A stretch of 64,000 nt of DNA from Candidatus Avelusimicrobium gallinaceum (GCA_944324965.1 CALUYH010000007.1:17020-81019); one strand, 5' to 3'; counted from the first letter of the stretch, positions 1-8,476 are shown. Notes: generated by a model not told the origin, from the letters alone. Numbers and translations are program-made.

Positions 1-809
1 ACGTTAAACGCGCCCGTCAGCAGGCCAATCAGCCCGCACAGCACCGTGCCGCCTAGCAGCACCACCATCACGTTCACGCCCATCACGGTCGCAGCCAACA
101 CAATAAAATACGGCAATACTTTCACCCACGAAATTTCGCCCGCCGCAAAGGAGCTTTGTGCCCCGCTGCCCAGCAGTACGTACAGAATCGTGGCCAAAAC
201 GGCAAAGGGCATTACGATATGAAAGTTGGTCCGGAATTTATCCGCCATTTTGCAGCCCTGTGTGCGGGTGGCTACGATAGTCGTGTCGGAGATGAAGGAA
301 AGGTTGTCGCCGAACATGGCCCCGCTGACCACCACCGCGCTCATAAGGGCAGGCGAAATACCCGTCTGGGCCGAAAGCCCCGCGGCCACCGGCGTAAGCG
401 CCACAATGGTTCCCACGGACGTACCGACGGAAACGGATATCACGCACGCGGCCAAAAACACGCCCGCCGCCAGCACATTGCCCGGCAGAATGGAAAGCGT
501 TAAATTGACGGTAGCGTCCACCGCGCCCATCGCCTTGGCGGTTTGGGCAAACGCGCCGGCCAGGATAAAAATCATCACCATCAGCATAATGTTGGAATTG
601 GCCGCCCCTTTGCAAAACAGCTCAATGCGGTTGTGCAGTGCGCCGCCTTTGCTCATCCACACGGCCACCACGGAGGACAGCACAAAAGCCACCGTAATCG
701 GCATTTTGTAAAAATCCCCGGCCGCCAGCGATACCGCCAAATAGGACACTAAAAACACCGCCAGCGGAATTAAAGCCAAAGGATTAGGCGTAATGGGTTC
801 TTGTTTCAT
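1..809 (-). CDS. nhaC: NhaC-family Na+/H+ antiporter, 3' end cut by window start
   Basis: I translated this by hand because the reading frame runs off the left edge. It starts at an ATG (complement of 807-809) preceded by a GGAGAT ribosome site, and 269 codons are visible of a family length near 450-500. The product is strongly hydrophobic, with about seven membrane segments in the visible part. It contains the NhaC-type signature region SVSVGTSVGTIVAL followed by GAMFGDNLSFISDTT, where polar and acidic residues sit in discontinuous helices. Members exchange cytoplasmic H+ or organic substrates for external Na+ in the inner membrane. It lies 119 nt downstream of the alcohol dehydrogenase on the same strand. 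A TATAAT hexamer (886 to 881) could give it its own promoter, though I see no good -35. The ion or substrate specificity cannot be fixed from sequence. Confidence 0.85.
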   Translation of the reverse strand, partial: MKQEPITPNPLALIPLAVFLVSYLAVSLAAGDFYKMPITVAFVLSSVVAVWMSKGGALHNRIELFCKGAANSNIMLMVMIFILAGAFAQTAKAMGAVDATVNLTLSILPGNVLAAGVFLAACVISVSVGTSVGTIVALTPVAAGLSAQTGISPALMSAVVVSGAMFGDNLSFISDTTIVATRTQGCKMADKFRTNFHIVMPFAVLATILYVLLGSGAQSSFAAGEISWVKVLPYFIVLAATVMGVNVMVVLLGGTVLCGLIGLLTGAFN

Positions 810-880
810 AAATCTCCTGCGCCGGGCAAAATAAATCCGTCGGGAAATGCGCCCGGCGGACGGCACATAAATATACTACT

Positions 881-886
881 ATTATA
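881..886 (-). promoter_or_regulatory. possible -10 box for the antiporter gene
   Basis: The minus strand reads TATAAT here, 71 nt upstream of the antiporter start. The matching -35 position has no clear TTGACA. The surrounding 810-928 interval also holds GC-rich inverted repeats (GCCGGG/CCCGGC) that may end dehydrogenase transcripts, but none is followed by a T-run. Confidence 0.3.
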
Positions 887-928
887 TAATTTTGCCGGGC
901 CGGTTGGGGAACAAACCCGGCGGGCAGA

Positions 929-2113
929 CTATTGGTTGGCCGCGGTGTAAATGCGCAACAGGTCCTCTTTGCCCAGGGGCTTAAGCAGGCTGACGGTGCG
1001 GGTGCCCCCGCGGCTGCATTTATCGGCCAGTTCGCAAAGTTCTTCCACGCTTAGTGTGCGCCCCAGCAGCTGCGGCAGGCTGACGGGCATACCCAGCGAG
1101 GCAAAAAAGTTTACCGTGGCGTCTATACCCTGGCGGGCGGCGGTGTCAATGTCGGTGATGCTGTCCAGGTGCCACACATTGCAGGCGTAGCGCGCAAAGC
1201 GGGCCGGGTCCTCTTTGTACACATACATCGCCCAGGCTTTCCACACGGAGGATAAACTTTCCCCGTGCGGCACGCCGAAGCGTCCGCTTAATTCGTGCCC
1301 CAGCTGGTGGACGGCAAATTCTTTTTGGGCGCCCAGCCCCGTCAGGTTATTGTGCGACAAACTGCCCGCCCACATCAGTTCGCTTTGGGCTTGGTAATCG
1401 GTCGGTTTCTGCACGGCCATCGGCCCGTAGTGAATGACGGTGCGCATCAGGGCTTCGGCCAGCGCGTCGGTCAGTTCGTTGCCCTGCATCGGGGTAAAGT
1501 AGCGGTCCAAGGTGTGCATTAAAATATCCGTCACGCCGCAGGCAATTTGCTTGGGGGACAGCGTGAACGTCAGCGCCGGGTTCATCAAGGCAAATTTCGG
1601 GCGGTTAAAAGGCGTATTAATGCCGCGTTTGTCTTGGCGGGAGTCGTCGGTCAGCACGGCCGAGTCGCTCGTTTCGCTGCCGGAGGCGGAAATCGTCAGA
1701 ATGCACCCTACCGGGAGCGCACGGGTGACGGCGGCTTTCCCCAGCCAGTATTGCCAAATGTCGGTTTTGGGGTCCGCCGCGCCGATGGCTACGGCTTTGG
1801 CCGTGTCAATCACGCTGCCGCCGCCGACGGCCAAAATAAAATCCGCCTGCAGGTTAAGCGCCGCCTGCACGCCCTGGCGCGCAAACGAAAGGGTGGGGTT
1901 GGGCTGTACGCCGCCCAGCAATTCAAAGGTAAGCCCCGCGGCCTGGAGCGAGGTTTTTACCCGGTCAATAAGGCCGCTTTTTACGGCGCTGTGCCCGCCG
2001 TACAACACCAGCACGCGCGTGCCGCCGTATTTTTTAATCTCTTCGCCCGCGTGTTCTTCGGCCAGGGAGCCGAAGATAATTTCCGTCGGAGCATAAAAAG
2101 TAAAATCACGCAT
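929..2113 (-). CDS. iron-containing alcohol dehydrogenase (YqhD/BDH type)
   Basis: A 394-residue group III metal-dependent alcohol dehydrogenase, likely reducing aldehydes to alcohols with NADPH in the cytoplasm. The nucleotide-binding part carries GGGS at 97-100. The metal site reads D196, H200, H269 and H283, which has the same spacing as the ligands of E. coli YqhD. The length equals that of the butanol dehydrogenase/YqhD subgroup (about 385-395), and the N-terminal FTFYAPTEIIFG segment is typical of it. A GGGAGGA ribosome site sits 7 nt before the ATG. It is divergent from cinA and upstream of the antiporter on the same strand. The physiological substrate is unknown; a fermentative or aldehyde-detoxifying role is inference from the family. 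Confidence 0.93.
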   Translation of the reverse strand: MRDFTFYAPTEIIFGSLAEEHAGEEIKKYGGTRVLVLYGGHSAVKSGLIDRVKTSLQAAGLTFELLGGVQPNPTLSFARQGVQAALNLQADFILAVGGGSVIDTAKAVAIGAADPKTDIWQYWLGKAAVTRALPVGCILTISASGSETSDSAVLTDDSRQDKRGINTPFNRPKFALMNPALTFTLSPKQIACGVTDILMHTLDRYFTPMQGNELTDALAEALMRTVIHYGPMAVQKPTDYQAQSELMWAGSLSHNNLTGLGAQKEFAVHQLGHELSGRFGVPHGESLSSVWKAWAMYVYKEDPARFARYACNVWHLDSITDIDTAARQGIDATVNFFASLGMPVSLPQLLGRTLSVEELCELADKCSRGGTRTVSLLKPLGKEDLLRIYTAANQ

Positions 2114-2143
2114 AGTGTGTTCCTCCCGCTTTTAGCAGCCTTT

Positions 2144-2183
2144 ATTATATAACACTTTGCCGCTTTTTGGCCCCGGCAAAAGT
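2144..2183. promoter_or_regulatory. shared control region between dehydrogenase and cinA
   Basis: The minus strand has TATAAT at 2149-2144, suited to the dehydrogenase. An imperfect inverted repeat follows: ACTTTGCCG at about 2153-2161 and CGGCAAAAGT at about 2174-2183, one base longer on one side. A TAGAAT at about 2186 could be the cinA -10. The spacing of all -35 candidates is poor, so this is a suggestion of a divergent operator, not a firm call. Confidence 0.3.
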
Positions 2184-2246
2184 GATAGAATATGTCTACT
2201 GCCCCGCCGGACGTACCCGTCCGCCCGGGCTGACGCGGAGGAAACG

Positions 2247-3479
2247 ATGAAAGCTGTAATTCTTACCATTGGGGACGAAATTTTACTCGGACAGATTTTG
2301 GATACCAACTCCCGCTTTATCGCGCGGGAACTGGCCCGCATGGGTGCGCAAACGGTGGAAATGCGCTCCGTGGCCGACGAAAAAGACGCCATTTGGCACG
2401 CGGTGGATGACGCCATGCACCGGGCCGATGCCGTATTTGTAACGGGCGGTTTGGGCCCCACCAAGGACGATTTGACCAAAAATGTGCTGGCCGCTTATTT
2501 CGGCACGGAGCTGGCGTTTAACCCGCAGGTGTATGCGTGGCTGGAAGAAATTTTTGCCGCTCATCCCGAACGCTTGAACGCGTATAACAAATCCCAGGCG
2601 TGGCTGCCCAAAACGTGCGTGCCGCTGCGCAACTTGAAAGGCACGGCCAGCGGCATGTGGTTTGAAAAAGACGGCAAAGTGCTGGTTTCGTTGCCGGGGG
2701 TGCCGTTTGAAACGGAATACCTGGTGCCGGCGGAAGTGCTGCCGCGGCTGAAAGAAAAATTCCACGATTTGCTGCTCCGGTACCGGATGGTGACGGTGTA
2801 CGACATCCCGGAAGCGGAACTGGCGATGAAATTGGCCGCGTTTGAAAAAACGCTCACGCCGGGCCTGTCTTTGGCGTATTTGCCGTCGGCAGGGTTTGTG
2901 CGCTTGCGGCTGACGGCCAAAGGCGCGGCGGTGGATGAATTGGACGTGCGTTTTGAAACACTGCTGCAGGAATTAAAAGGCCTTCCGTATGAAGAACAAC
3001 ACGGGCAAACCACCGAGGAAGAAATCGCCCGCCGCCTGCGCCAAGCCCATACCACGGTGGCCTGCGCGGAAAGCTGCACGGGGGGAAATATCGCACATTT
3101 GATTACGTCCGTGCCGGGGGCGTCGGCCTATTTCTTGGGCGGGGTGGTGTCTTATTCCAACGAGGTAAAAAAGAATGTGCTGGGCGTGCGTTCGGTGGAT
3201 TTAGAAAAATACGGCGCCGTCAGCGAGGCCGTAGCCGTGCAAATGGCGCAAGGCGCGCGGCGGGTGACGGGGGCGCAGTGGGCTGTGTCCACTACCGGCA
3301 TTGCCGGGCCGGACGGCGGCACGCCCGAAAAACCGGTGGGCACGGTGTGGATTGGCGTAGCCGGGCCGAATGGCGCGAAGGCGCAAAAGTTTGTGTTCTC
3401 CCACACGCGCGAGCGCAACATCGGCCGTGCGTCGGTAAAAGCGTTGCAGTTGTTGTTGGCGGAAATGGAACGCGGGTGA
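2247..3479 (+). CDS. cinA: CinA: competence/damage-inducible protein with nicotinamide-nucleotide amidase domain
   Basis: A 410-residue two-domain protein. The N-terminal MoaB/MogA-like domain (about 1-170) shows GDEILLGQILDTN (10-21) and GGLGPTKDDLT (67-77). The C-terminal PncC-type amidase domain (about 255-410) shows AESCTGG (274-280) with its serine nucleophile and GIAGPDGG (351-358). The family acts in pyridine nucleotide repair or salvage, converting NMN to nicotinate mononucleotide, and in ADP-ribose hydrolysis. It is named for its link to competence in Gram-positives. I chose the ATG at 2247 because GCGGAGGA stands just upstream and family homology begins at MKAVILTIGDE; upstream in-frame codons look like leader. 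It is monocistronic and ends before a bidirectional terminator. Confidence 0.95.
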   Translation: MKAVILTIGDEILLGQILDTNSRFIARELARMGAQTVEMRSVADEKDAIWHAVDDAMHRADAVFVTGGLGPTKDDLTKNVLAAYFGTELAFNPQVYAWLEEIFAAHPERLNAYNKSQAWLPKTCVPLRNLKGTASGMWFEKDGKVLVSLPGVPFETEYLVPAEVLPRLKEKFHDLLLRYRMVTVYDIPEAELAMKLAAFEKTLTPGLSLAYLPSAGFVRLRLTAKGAAVDELDVRFETLLQELKGLPYEEQHGQTTEEEIARRLRQAHTTVACAESCTGGNIAHLITSVPGASAYFLGGVVSYSNEVKKNVLGVRSVDLEKYGAVSEAVAVQMAQGARRVTGAQWAVSTTGIAGPDGGTPEKPVGTVWIGVAGPNGAKAQKFVFSHTRERNIGRASVKALQLLLAEMERG

Positions 3480-3587
3480 AATTTGCTGGGAGGCGGGAAA
3501 TAAATAAAGGAAAAGGCCTGCTTGCACAGATGATATACATGAAACGGGAAAAACTCCCTGGGTTCCTTTAAACAATCTTTGGCACAC

Positions 3588-3620
3588 AAAACCCCCTTGC
3601 CTAAGCACGGGGGTTTCTTT
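3588..3620. terminator. bidirectional terminator between cinA and thioredoxin
   Basis: The inverted repeat AAACCCCC (3589-3596) / GGGGGTTT (3609-3616) has a 12-nt loop and T-rich sequence on both sides (TTTCTTT on +, TTTTGTG on -). Its place between two convergent genes fits a shared intrinsic terminator. The remaining bases of 3480-3666 hold nothing else I can support. Confidence 0.7.
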
Positions 3621-3666
3621 GGATATTTTCTTTTATCGTTCGTTTGGCCCGGCAGCATTGGGCGGA

Positions 3667-3990
3667 TTACAGCAACGCATCCAACTGTTTGCGCAAATCC
3701 GCCTCGGAAAATTCACCGGCCATCCGGTGCACAATCTGCCCCTTTTTTACAAACACGAAAGACGGCACCCCGCTCACGCCGAATTGCCGCGCCGTGCGGG
3801 GGGATTGGTCCACGTCCACCACCAATAGGGCCACGCGGTTTTGATAGTCCTTGGCCAGCTTGTCTATGATGTCGGCCATATGTTTGCAGTGCGGGCACCA
3901 CGTGGCAAAAAATTCCACTACTTCGGCCTGCTCAAATTGTTTGAATGCCCGTGCAAACGAGTCGTCTGTTACGGTCAATTTGGTGTTCAT
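3667..3990 (-). CDS. thioredoxin with CPHC active site
   Basis: A 107-residue stand-alone thioredoxin fold without signal peptide, so cytoplasmic. The redox motif is WCPHC at 31-35 rather than the usual WCGPC. CPHC is the dipeptide of DsbA and tends to raise the redox potential, making the protein more oxidising. The cis-proline loop is present (GVSGVPSFVF, P76), and the acidic residue of the second strand region is kept. An AAGGAGG ribosome site lies a few bases before the ATG. A TATACT (minus strand, 4012-4007) may be its -10. It is divergent from the TetR/efflux operon and convergent with cinA, so probably transcribed alone. The partner proteins are unknown. Confidence 0.9.
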   Translation of the reverse strand: MNTKLTVTDDSFARAFKQFEQAEVVEFFATWCPHCKHMADIIDKLAKDYQNRVALLVVDVDQSPRTARQFGVSGVPSFVFVKKGQIVHRMAGEFSEADLRKQLDALL

Positions 3991-4075
3991 AGCGCCTCCT
4001 TACTAGAGTATAGTTTATTGCGTGTCCAACCGAACGTGCGTTTTCGGATTAGTAGGAACTAATACAAAAGGAGGC

Positions 4076-4104
4076 TTGACAAGATTTTTACACAGCTGTA
4101 TAAT
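4076..4104 (+). promoter_or_regulatory. consensus sigma-70 promoter of the efflux operon
   Basis: TTGACA (4076-4081) and TATAAT (4099-4104) are separated by exactly 17 nt, a perfect consensus match. The predicted start lies near 4111, giving a 25-nt leader with AAGGAG before the regulator ATG at 4137. Confidence 0.9.
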
Positions 4105-4122
4105 AATTATACAAGCGTGTAA
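4088..4122. promoter_or_regulatory. twin palindromic operators for the TetR regulator
   Basis: Two near-palindromes sit 19 bp apart centre to centre: TTACACAGCTGTATAA (4088-4103) and TTATACAAGCGTGTAA (4107-4122). The reverse complement of the first differs from the second at only two central positions, giving TTATAC-N4-GTGTAA as a common site. The first overlaps the -10 box and the second covers the start point, which fits autorepression by the adjacent TetR protein. Confidence 0.75.
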
Positions 4123-4136
4123 TAAAGGAGTGAACT

Positions 4137-4769
4137 ATGGGAAGGACGGCAGCCGGCAACGACGTGAAACTTTTGCGTGCGGGGTTGCGCCTGGCCCGGG
4201 CCAAAGGGCTGGGCGGGTTTACCGTGCGGGAAGTGTGCGCGCTGTGCCAGGTAAATTTGGGAATGTTCCATTATTACTTTACCAACAAAGATAACTTTGA
4301 CCGCGCCCTGTTAAGTACGCTGTACGAAAATCTGATGAAAAACATCCGCCTGGAAGTGTCGGAAAAACAATCCGCGCGGGAAAACGTACTCAACATTCTG
4401 CTGGCCATTCAGCGCTTCGTGCGGGAAAACCGGCGGCTGTTATCCTCACTGGCGGGGGACGTGTTCAGCGGCAACGCCAAAATTATAGATTTTATCGGCC
4501 GCAATTTTACGCACCATATTTCGCTGTTGTTGGCCCAGCTGGAACGGGCCGAAAAAGAAGGCGTGCTCGTGCTGAAAGACGCCGCCAACGCCGCCCTGGT
4601 GCTGGCGATGCCGGTGGTGTTCCCGCAGTTGGTGGCGGGGCTGGACGAGCGGGTGCCTCTGCCGTGGAAAGGGCGCGTGCGCCCGTCGGTAGCGGTGCTG
4701 TTTTCGGACAAAGGCGCCGAGGAACGCATTAAAGTTTTGGTCAATGCCGTTTTTAAGGGGGACAAATGA
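4137..4769 (+). CDS. TetR/AcrR-family regulator of the efflux operon
   Basis: A 210-residue regulator. The N-terminal helix-turn-helix (about residues 10-55) carries the family pattern AKGLGGFTVREVCALCQVN and the FHYYFTNKDNF segment. The C-terminal ligand domain is not assignable to a subfamily. Its gene opens the operon, and its stop codon overlaps the ATG of the TolC-like gene (ATGA), implying translational coupling. Twin palindromes over its own promoter suggest that it represses the whole operon and is released by a pump substrate. In E. coli the comparable ybhGFSR exporter is controlled by the TetR-type CecR (YbiH), a helpful parallel but not proof of the same ligand. Confidence 0.9.
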   Translation: MGRTAAGNDVKLLRAGLRLARAKGLGGFTVREVCALCQVNLGMFHYYFTNKDNFDRALLSTLYENLMKNIRLEVSEKQSARENVLNILLAIQRFVRENRRLLSSLAGDVFSGNAKIIDFIGRNFTHHISLLLAQLERAEKEGVLVLKDAANAALVLAMPVVFPQLVAGLDERVPLPWKGRVRPSVAVLFSDKGAEERIKVLVNAVFKGDK

Positions 4770-6097
4770 AAAAGTTATGTAGCCTGCTGGCGTGTGTGCT
4801 GATTGGCACAAGCGTGTGGGGGGCCGATGTAAAAAATTTATCGCTGGAAATGTGCGAAACGTCCGCGCTGGATTTTTCGCCCGCTGTCAAAGCCGCCCAG
4901 GCGCAAGCCGCCGCGGCCCAGGCCGCGTACGAAGGCACGCGGGGCAATTTGTATCCGTCGCTGTATCTGGACGCGGCAGGCAGCTGGACCTCGGAAGTAC
5001 CGCAGCTGCAGGTGGGGCCGCAAACGTTTGAATTCGGCAGCGAATGGGGCTACTCCGTCGGACCGACGTTGGAATACGTGCTGTTTGACAACGGGGCGCG
5101 GTCCTCGGCTTCGCACAGTGCGCAGGCCGCCTACCAAAGCAAACTGGCCGAGTACAATTTGGCCCGCAAGCAACTGCTGCTGCAAGTGCGCCAGGCGTAT
5201 TTTTCCGTCCAGCGCGATTTGGAAAATTTGTTCCTGCTTTCCGAACAGTTAAAAGTAACGCGCAAGCAACTGGCCGATGTGCGCTCGGCCTATAAAGCGG
5301 GCGCCAAAAGCCGCCGCGATGTGCTGCTGGCGGAAAAACAATCTCTGCGCACCGCCGTGGATGCCAGTTCCGCCCGTGCCCAGCTGGCCGGCGATTTGCG
5401 CGACCTGTTTAAACTGACGGGCACCGATTACGGCATAGACCCGCACTACCCGCTGGATTGGCGCGTGCGCGAAAAATTGGACGGGGAAACTTCCGCCGTC
5501 ATCCGCGCCGACGACCCGGCCAAAACCGTGCAGCGCTTTGCGCCGTTTGCCCAACTTACGTTTGACGAAGACACCCCGCGCCTGGCCGCCTTTGACGGGC
5601 TGATTCAATCGTACGAATATGCCGCGCGCGGTTATGCGGCGGCGTTGTGGCCGCGGGTGGGGCTCAGCGCCGGGGCGTATGCCCAATACCCCAACGGGCC
5701 GATTCAGGAAGACGTTTTTCTGGGCAAGGCGGGGCTTTCCATGCGGTTCCCGTTGTTTGAAGGCAAGAAAAACCGCAGCCAAGCCCGCTCCCAGGAACAA
5801 GCGGCCGAAGCGGCGCGCGAACAGAAGCGCGACACGCAGGAAGCGTTAAAAGCGTTGTTCCTCTCGGCCAAGGACTCACTGGGCGCCCTGGATATAGAAA
5901 CCCGTTTGGCCAACCAACTGGCCGACAAGGCCGACCAATCCGCCCGGTTGACGTACCAGGCGTATAACGCGGGGGTGGTGACGTTTTTGGAAGTGGACGA
6001 CGCCAACTTGTCTGCGTTGCAGAGCCGGATTATGTTAAACGAGCTGAATATCCGCCGGCTGAACGGCCTGGCGGTGCTGGACAGTTTAGGAAAATAG
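4766..6097 (+). CDS. TolC-family outer membrane efflux protein
   Basis: A 443-residue outer-membrane factor with a signal peptide (about 1-20, ending near VWGAD). It has the two-fold repeated long-helix architecture of TolC, with regions around 40-210 and 270-440. Its Ala/Gln-rich amphipathic helices and AYKAGAKSRRDVLLAEKQSL and AYNAGVVTFLEVDDANLS segments are typical of the family. It should form the outer-membrane channel for the tripartite pump whose other parts are encoded directly downstream. It starts 4 nt inside the regulator gene. The spacing to the adaptor gene is 7 nt with GGTGAAAT before its ATG. The pump substrate is unknown. Confidence 0.92.
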   Translation: MKKLCSLLACVLIGTSVWGADVKNLSLEMCETSALDFSPAVKAAQAQAAAAQAAYEGTRGNLYPSLYLDAAGSWTSEVPQLQVGPQTFEFGSEWGYSVGPTLEYVLFDNGARSSASHSAQAAYQSKLAEYNLARKQLLLQVRQAYFSVQRDLENLFLLSEQLKVTRKQLADVRSAYKAGAKSRRDVLLAEKQSLRTAVDASSARAQLAGDLRDLFKLTGTDYGIDPHYPLDWRVREKLDGETSAVIRADDPAKTVQRFAPFAQLTFDEDTPRLAAFDGLIQSYEYAARGYAAALWPRVGLSAGAYAQYPNGPIQEDVFLGKAGLSMRFPLFEGKKNRSQARSQEQAAEAAREQKRDTQEALKALFLSAKDSLGALDIETRLANQLADKADQSARLTYQAYNAGVVTFLEVDDANLSALQSRIMLNELNIRRLNGLAVLDSLGK

Positions 6098-6104
6098 GTG
6101 AAAT

Positions 6105-6836
6105 ATGAAAAAAATAATTTCTGTGGTAGTAGCCGTACTGATTATCTTGGTGGTGGCGGGGCTGCTATTTCTGCGGCGTACGCCGTTTGCATATAGCGGC
6201 GTGGTGGAAGCGGTGGAAGTGGACGTGCCCAGCCGTTTGTCCGACACGATAAGCGAAATCACCGTGCAGGAAGGCAGCGCCGTGCAAAAAGGCGAAGTGC
6301 TGGCCCGGCTGGATTGCCGCGATACGCGCCTGAAAGCCGCCATCGCGCAAAAGGAATTTAAGCGTGCCGATACGCTGCTGAAAACGACGGCCGGCTCGCG
6401 CGAAAATTACGATTTGAAAAAACACCAAAACGACCAGGCCGCCCTATACGAAAGCTGGTGCGACATTACCAGCCCCATTTCGGGCAAGGTGCTGTACAAA
6501 TACTACGAACCCGGGGAATTTATCGCGGCCGGCCGCAAACTGCTGACCGTGGCCGATATGGCCGAAGTGGACGTGTGGGTGTATGTGGAGCACGATTTGT
6601 TGGCCCGCCTGGCGGTAGGCGACGCGGTGACCGCCCTGCTGCCCGAAACGGGGCAAACGTTTAAAGGCACGATTTTAAGCATCAACGACGAGGCCGAATT
6701 TACTCCCAAAAACGTGCAAACCCGCCGCGAACGCGAACGGCTGGTCTACGGCGTAAAAACGCGCTTTCATAACGATGCCGCCCTCACCCTTAAATCGGGG
6801 ATGACGGTGGAAGTGTCTTTTGCGGAGGAAAAATAA
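6105..6836 (+). CDS. HlyD-family periplasmic adaptor
   Basis: A 243-residue membrane-fusion protein with one N-terminal membrane anchor (about 4-23), followed by the biotinyl-lipoyl half motif SGVVEAVEVDVPSRLSDTI and, after a short helical hairpin (about 75-115), the second half ITSPISGKVLYKYYEPGEFI. A beta-barrel domain closes the protein. The hairpin is short compared with AcrA or HlyD, as in YbhG-like adaptors. It would bridge the ABC-2 permeases in the inner membrane to the TolC-like channel. It sits between the genes for both partners, 7 nt after one and 1 nt before the next. Confidence 0.92.
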   Translation: MKKIISVVVAVLIILVVAGLLFLRRTPFAYSGVVEAVEVDVPSRLSDTISEITVQEGSAVQKGEVLARLDCRDTRLKAAIAQKEFKRADTLLKTTAGSRENYDLKKHQNDQAALYESWCDITSPISGKVLYKYYEPGEFIAAGRKLLTVADMAEVDVWVYVEHDLLARLAVGDAVTALLPETGQTFKGTILSINDEAEFTPKNVQTRRERERLVYGVKTRFHNDAALTLKSGMTVEVSFAEEK

Positions 6837-6837
6837 T

Positions 6838-7563
6838 ATGCCCGCCGTGCGCGCCCAAGTACATCAGGTAAGCAAAAAAATGGGCCGCGCGCAGGCGCTT
6901 TGGCAGGTGGAGGACGTGTTCGGCGCGGGGCAGGTGCACGGCATTATCGGCCCCAACGGAGCCGGCAAAACCACGCTCATCCGCGTGCTGGCCGGCCTGC
7001 TGCACCCGGACGAGGGCACCGTATCCTACGACGAAGGCGGGACGGTTTTGTCCGCCGCGGATGTCAAACGCGTGACGGGTTATTTCCCGCAGGAGCCCAG
7101 CCTGTACCCCGATTTGACGTGCCGGGAACATTTGGAATTTTTCCGCGATTTGTACGACTTGCCGCAAGCCGATTTTGAACGCCGCGCCGAGGAGCTTTTG
7201 CACGCCACGGGCATGGCCCCGTTTACGGACCGCCCGGCGGGGAAACTTTCGGGCGGAATGTACAAAAAACTGGGGCTGATGTGCGTACTGTTAAACCGGC
7301 CCAAGCTGCTGTTATTGGACGAGCCGACCATCGGGGTGGACCCCGTCAGCCGCCAGGAATTATGGGATTTGGTGTACGGGTTTGCCGGCGAGCAGATGAC
7401 GGTCATCGTCAGCACGTCGTATATGGACGAAGCCGGCCGCTGCAGCCAGGTGCACGTGCTAAGCAGCGGGCAAATGCTGGCCGCCGGCACGCCGGAAGAC
7501 GTGATGAAACACTTTGGCGTAACGGATTTTGCCGAGATATTTTTGAACCATGAACGAAAATGA
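6838..7563 (+). CDS. ABC transporter ATP-binding protein, first of two
   Basis: A 241-residue nucleotide-binding domain. Walker A is GPNGAGKTT near residues 37-45, the signature is LSGGM, and Walker B is LLLLDEPT followed by IGVDPVS. I start at the ATG at 6838, which has GCGGAGGA upstream; an earlier in-frame codon would overlap the adaptor gene. It overlaps the next ATPase gene by 14 nt. With the next protein it corresponds to the two halves of YbhF-type tandem ATPases, here as separate genes. It powers the two ABC-2 permeases encoded downstream. Confidence 0.92.
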   Translation: MPAVRAQVHQVSKKMGRAQALWQVEDVFGAGQVHGIIGPNGAGKTTLIRVLAGLLHPDEGTVSYDEGGTVLSAADVKRVTGYFPQEPSLYPDLTCREHLEFFRDLYDLPQADFERRAEELLHATGMAPFTDRPAGKLSGGMYKKLGLMCVLLNRPKLLLLDEPTIGVDPVSRQELWDLVYGFAGEQMTVIVSTSYMDEAGRCSQVHVLSSGQMLAAGTPEDVMKHFGVTDFAEIFLNHERK

Positions 7564-8476
7564 TATTGTAATCAGCGTAAAAAATCTGGTGGTGGCGTTT
7601 GGCGACTTCCACGCGGTGGACGGCGTGAGCTTTGACGTGCGCCGCGGCGAAATTTTCGGTTTTTTGGGGGCCAACGGCGCCGGCAAAACTACCACCATCC
7701 GCACCATTTGCGGCATTTTAAACCCGTCGGAAGGCTCGGTGACGGTGGACGGGAAAGACGTGTCCAGCTCCACGGCCGTGTTAAAGCCGCGCATCGGGTA
7801 TATGTCCCAAAAGTTTACGCTGTACCCCGATTTAAGCGTGCGCGAAAATATGTATTTTGCCGGCAGCTTGTACGGCATGAGCCCCAAACAAATTGACGAA
7901 CGCGCCCGCAAATTAATGGATTTTATCGGCCTGCCCCAGCGCATCCCGGACCCCGTCAGCCACCTATCCGGCGGCGTAAAGCAAATGGTGGCGTTGGCGT
8001 CCTCGCTGCTGCACGACCCGGAACTCGTGTTTTTGGACGAACCGACGGCCGGCACCTCACCGCAGACGCGTGTGGCGTTTTGGGCGCTGATTCGCCGCCT
8101 GGCCGAAATGGGCAAAACCGTATTTGTCACCACGCACTATATGGACGAAGCCGAATACTGCGGCCGCATCGCGCTGATGGAACGGGGCAAAATTGTGGCC
8201 CTGGGTACGCCGCAAAAATTAAAAGAACAATTTTTCCCGGTCAAACCGCTGGAAATTGCTTTCCACGCACCGGTGCAGAACGCCCTGCGCGAAGCGTTAA
8301 AACAGGCCGGGATTGAATCAGCCGTGTTCGGCAACCACCTGCGGGTGCGCGTGTCGGACCGGGCCGCCTTTGAACGCGCCTGCGCGCCGTTTGCGGGGCA
8401 ATTTAGCGTAAAAGAAGTGGAGCCGACCCTGGAAGACGTATTTTTGCAGGCGGTCAGCGGGAGGGAAGCCAAATGA
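7550..8476 (+). CDS. ABC transporter ATP-binding protein, second of two
   Basis: A 308-residue ABC-2-type ATPase. Walker A is GANGAGKTT, the signature is LSGGVKQM, and Walker B is LVFLDEPTAGTSP. A C-terminal extension of about 80 residues resembles the DrrA/CcmA-type tail. It is a paralogue of the preceding ATPase and probably pairs with it as a heterodimer. It starts inside the previous gene and overlaps the first permease gene by 4 nt (ATGA), so translation is coupled along the operon. Export of drugs, bile compounds or lipophilic molecules is plausible by family, but the sequence does not say which. Confidence 0.92.
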   Translation: MNENDIVISVKNLVVAFGDFHAVDGVSFDVRRGEIFGFLGANGAGKTTTIRTICGILNPSEGSVTVDGKDVSSSTAVLKPRIGYMSQKFTLYPDLSVRENMYFAGSLYGMSPKQIDERARKLMDFIGLPQRIPDPVSHLSGGVKQMVALASSLLHDPELVFLDEPTAGTSPQTRVAFWALIRRLAEMGKTVFVTTHYMDEAEYCGRIALMERGKIVALGTPQKLKEQFFPVKPLEIAFHAPVQNALREALKQAGIESAVFGNHLRVRVSDRAAFERACAPFAGQFSVKEVEPTLEDVFLQAVSGREAK

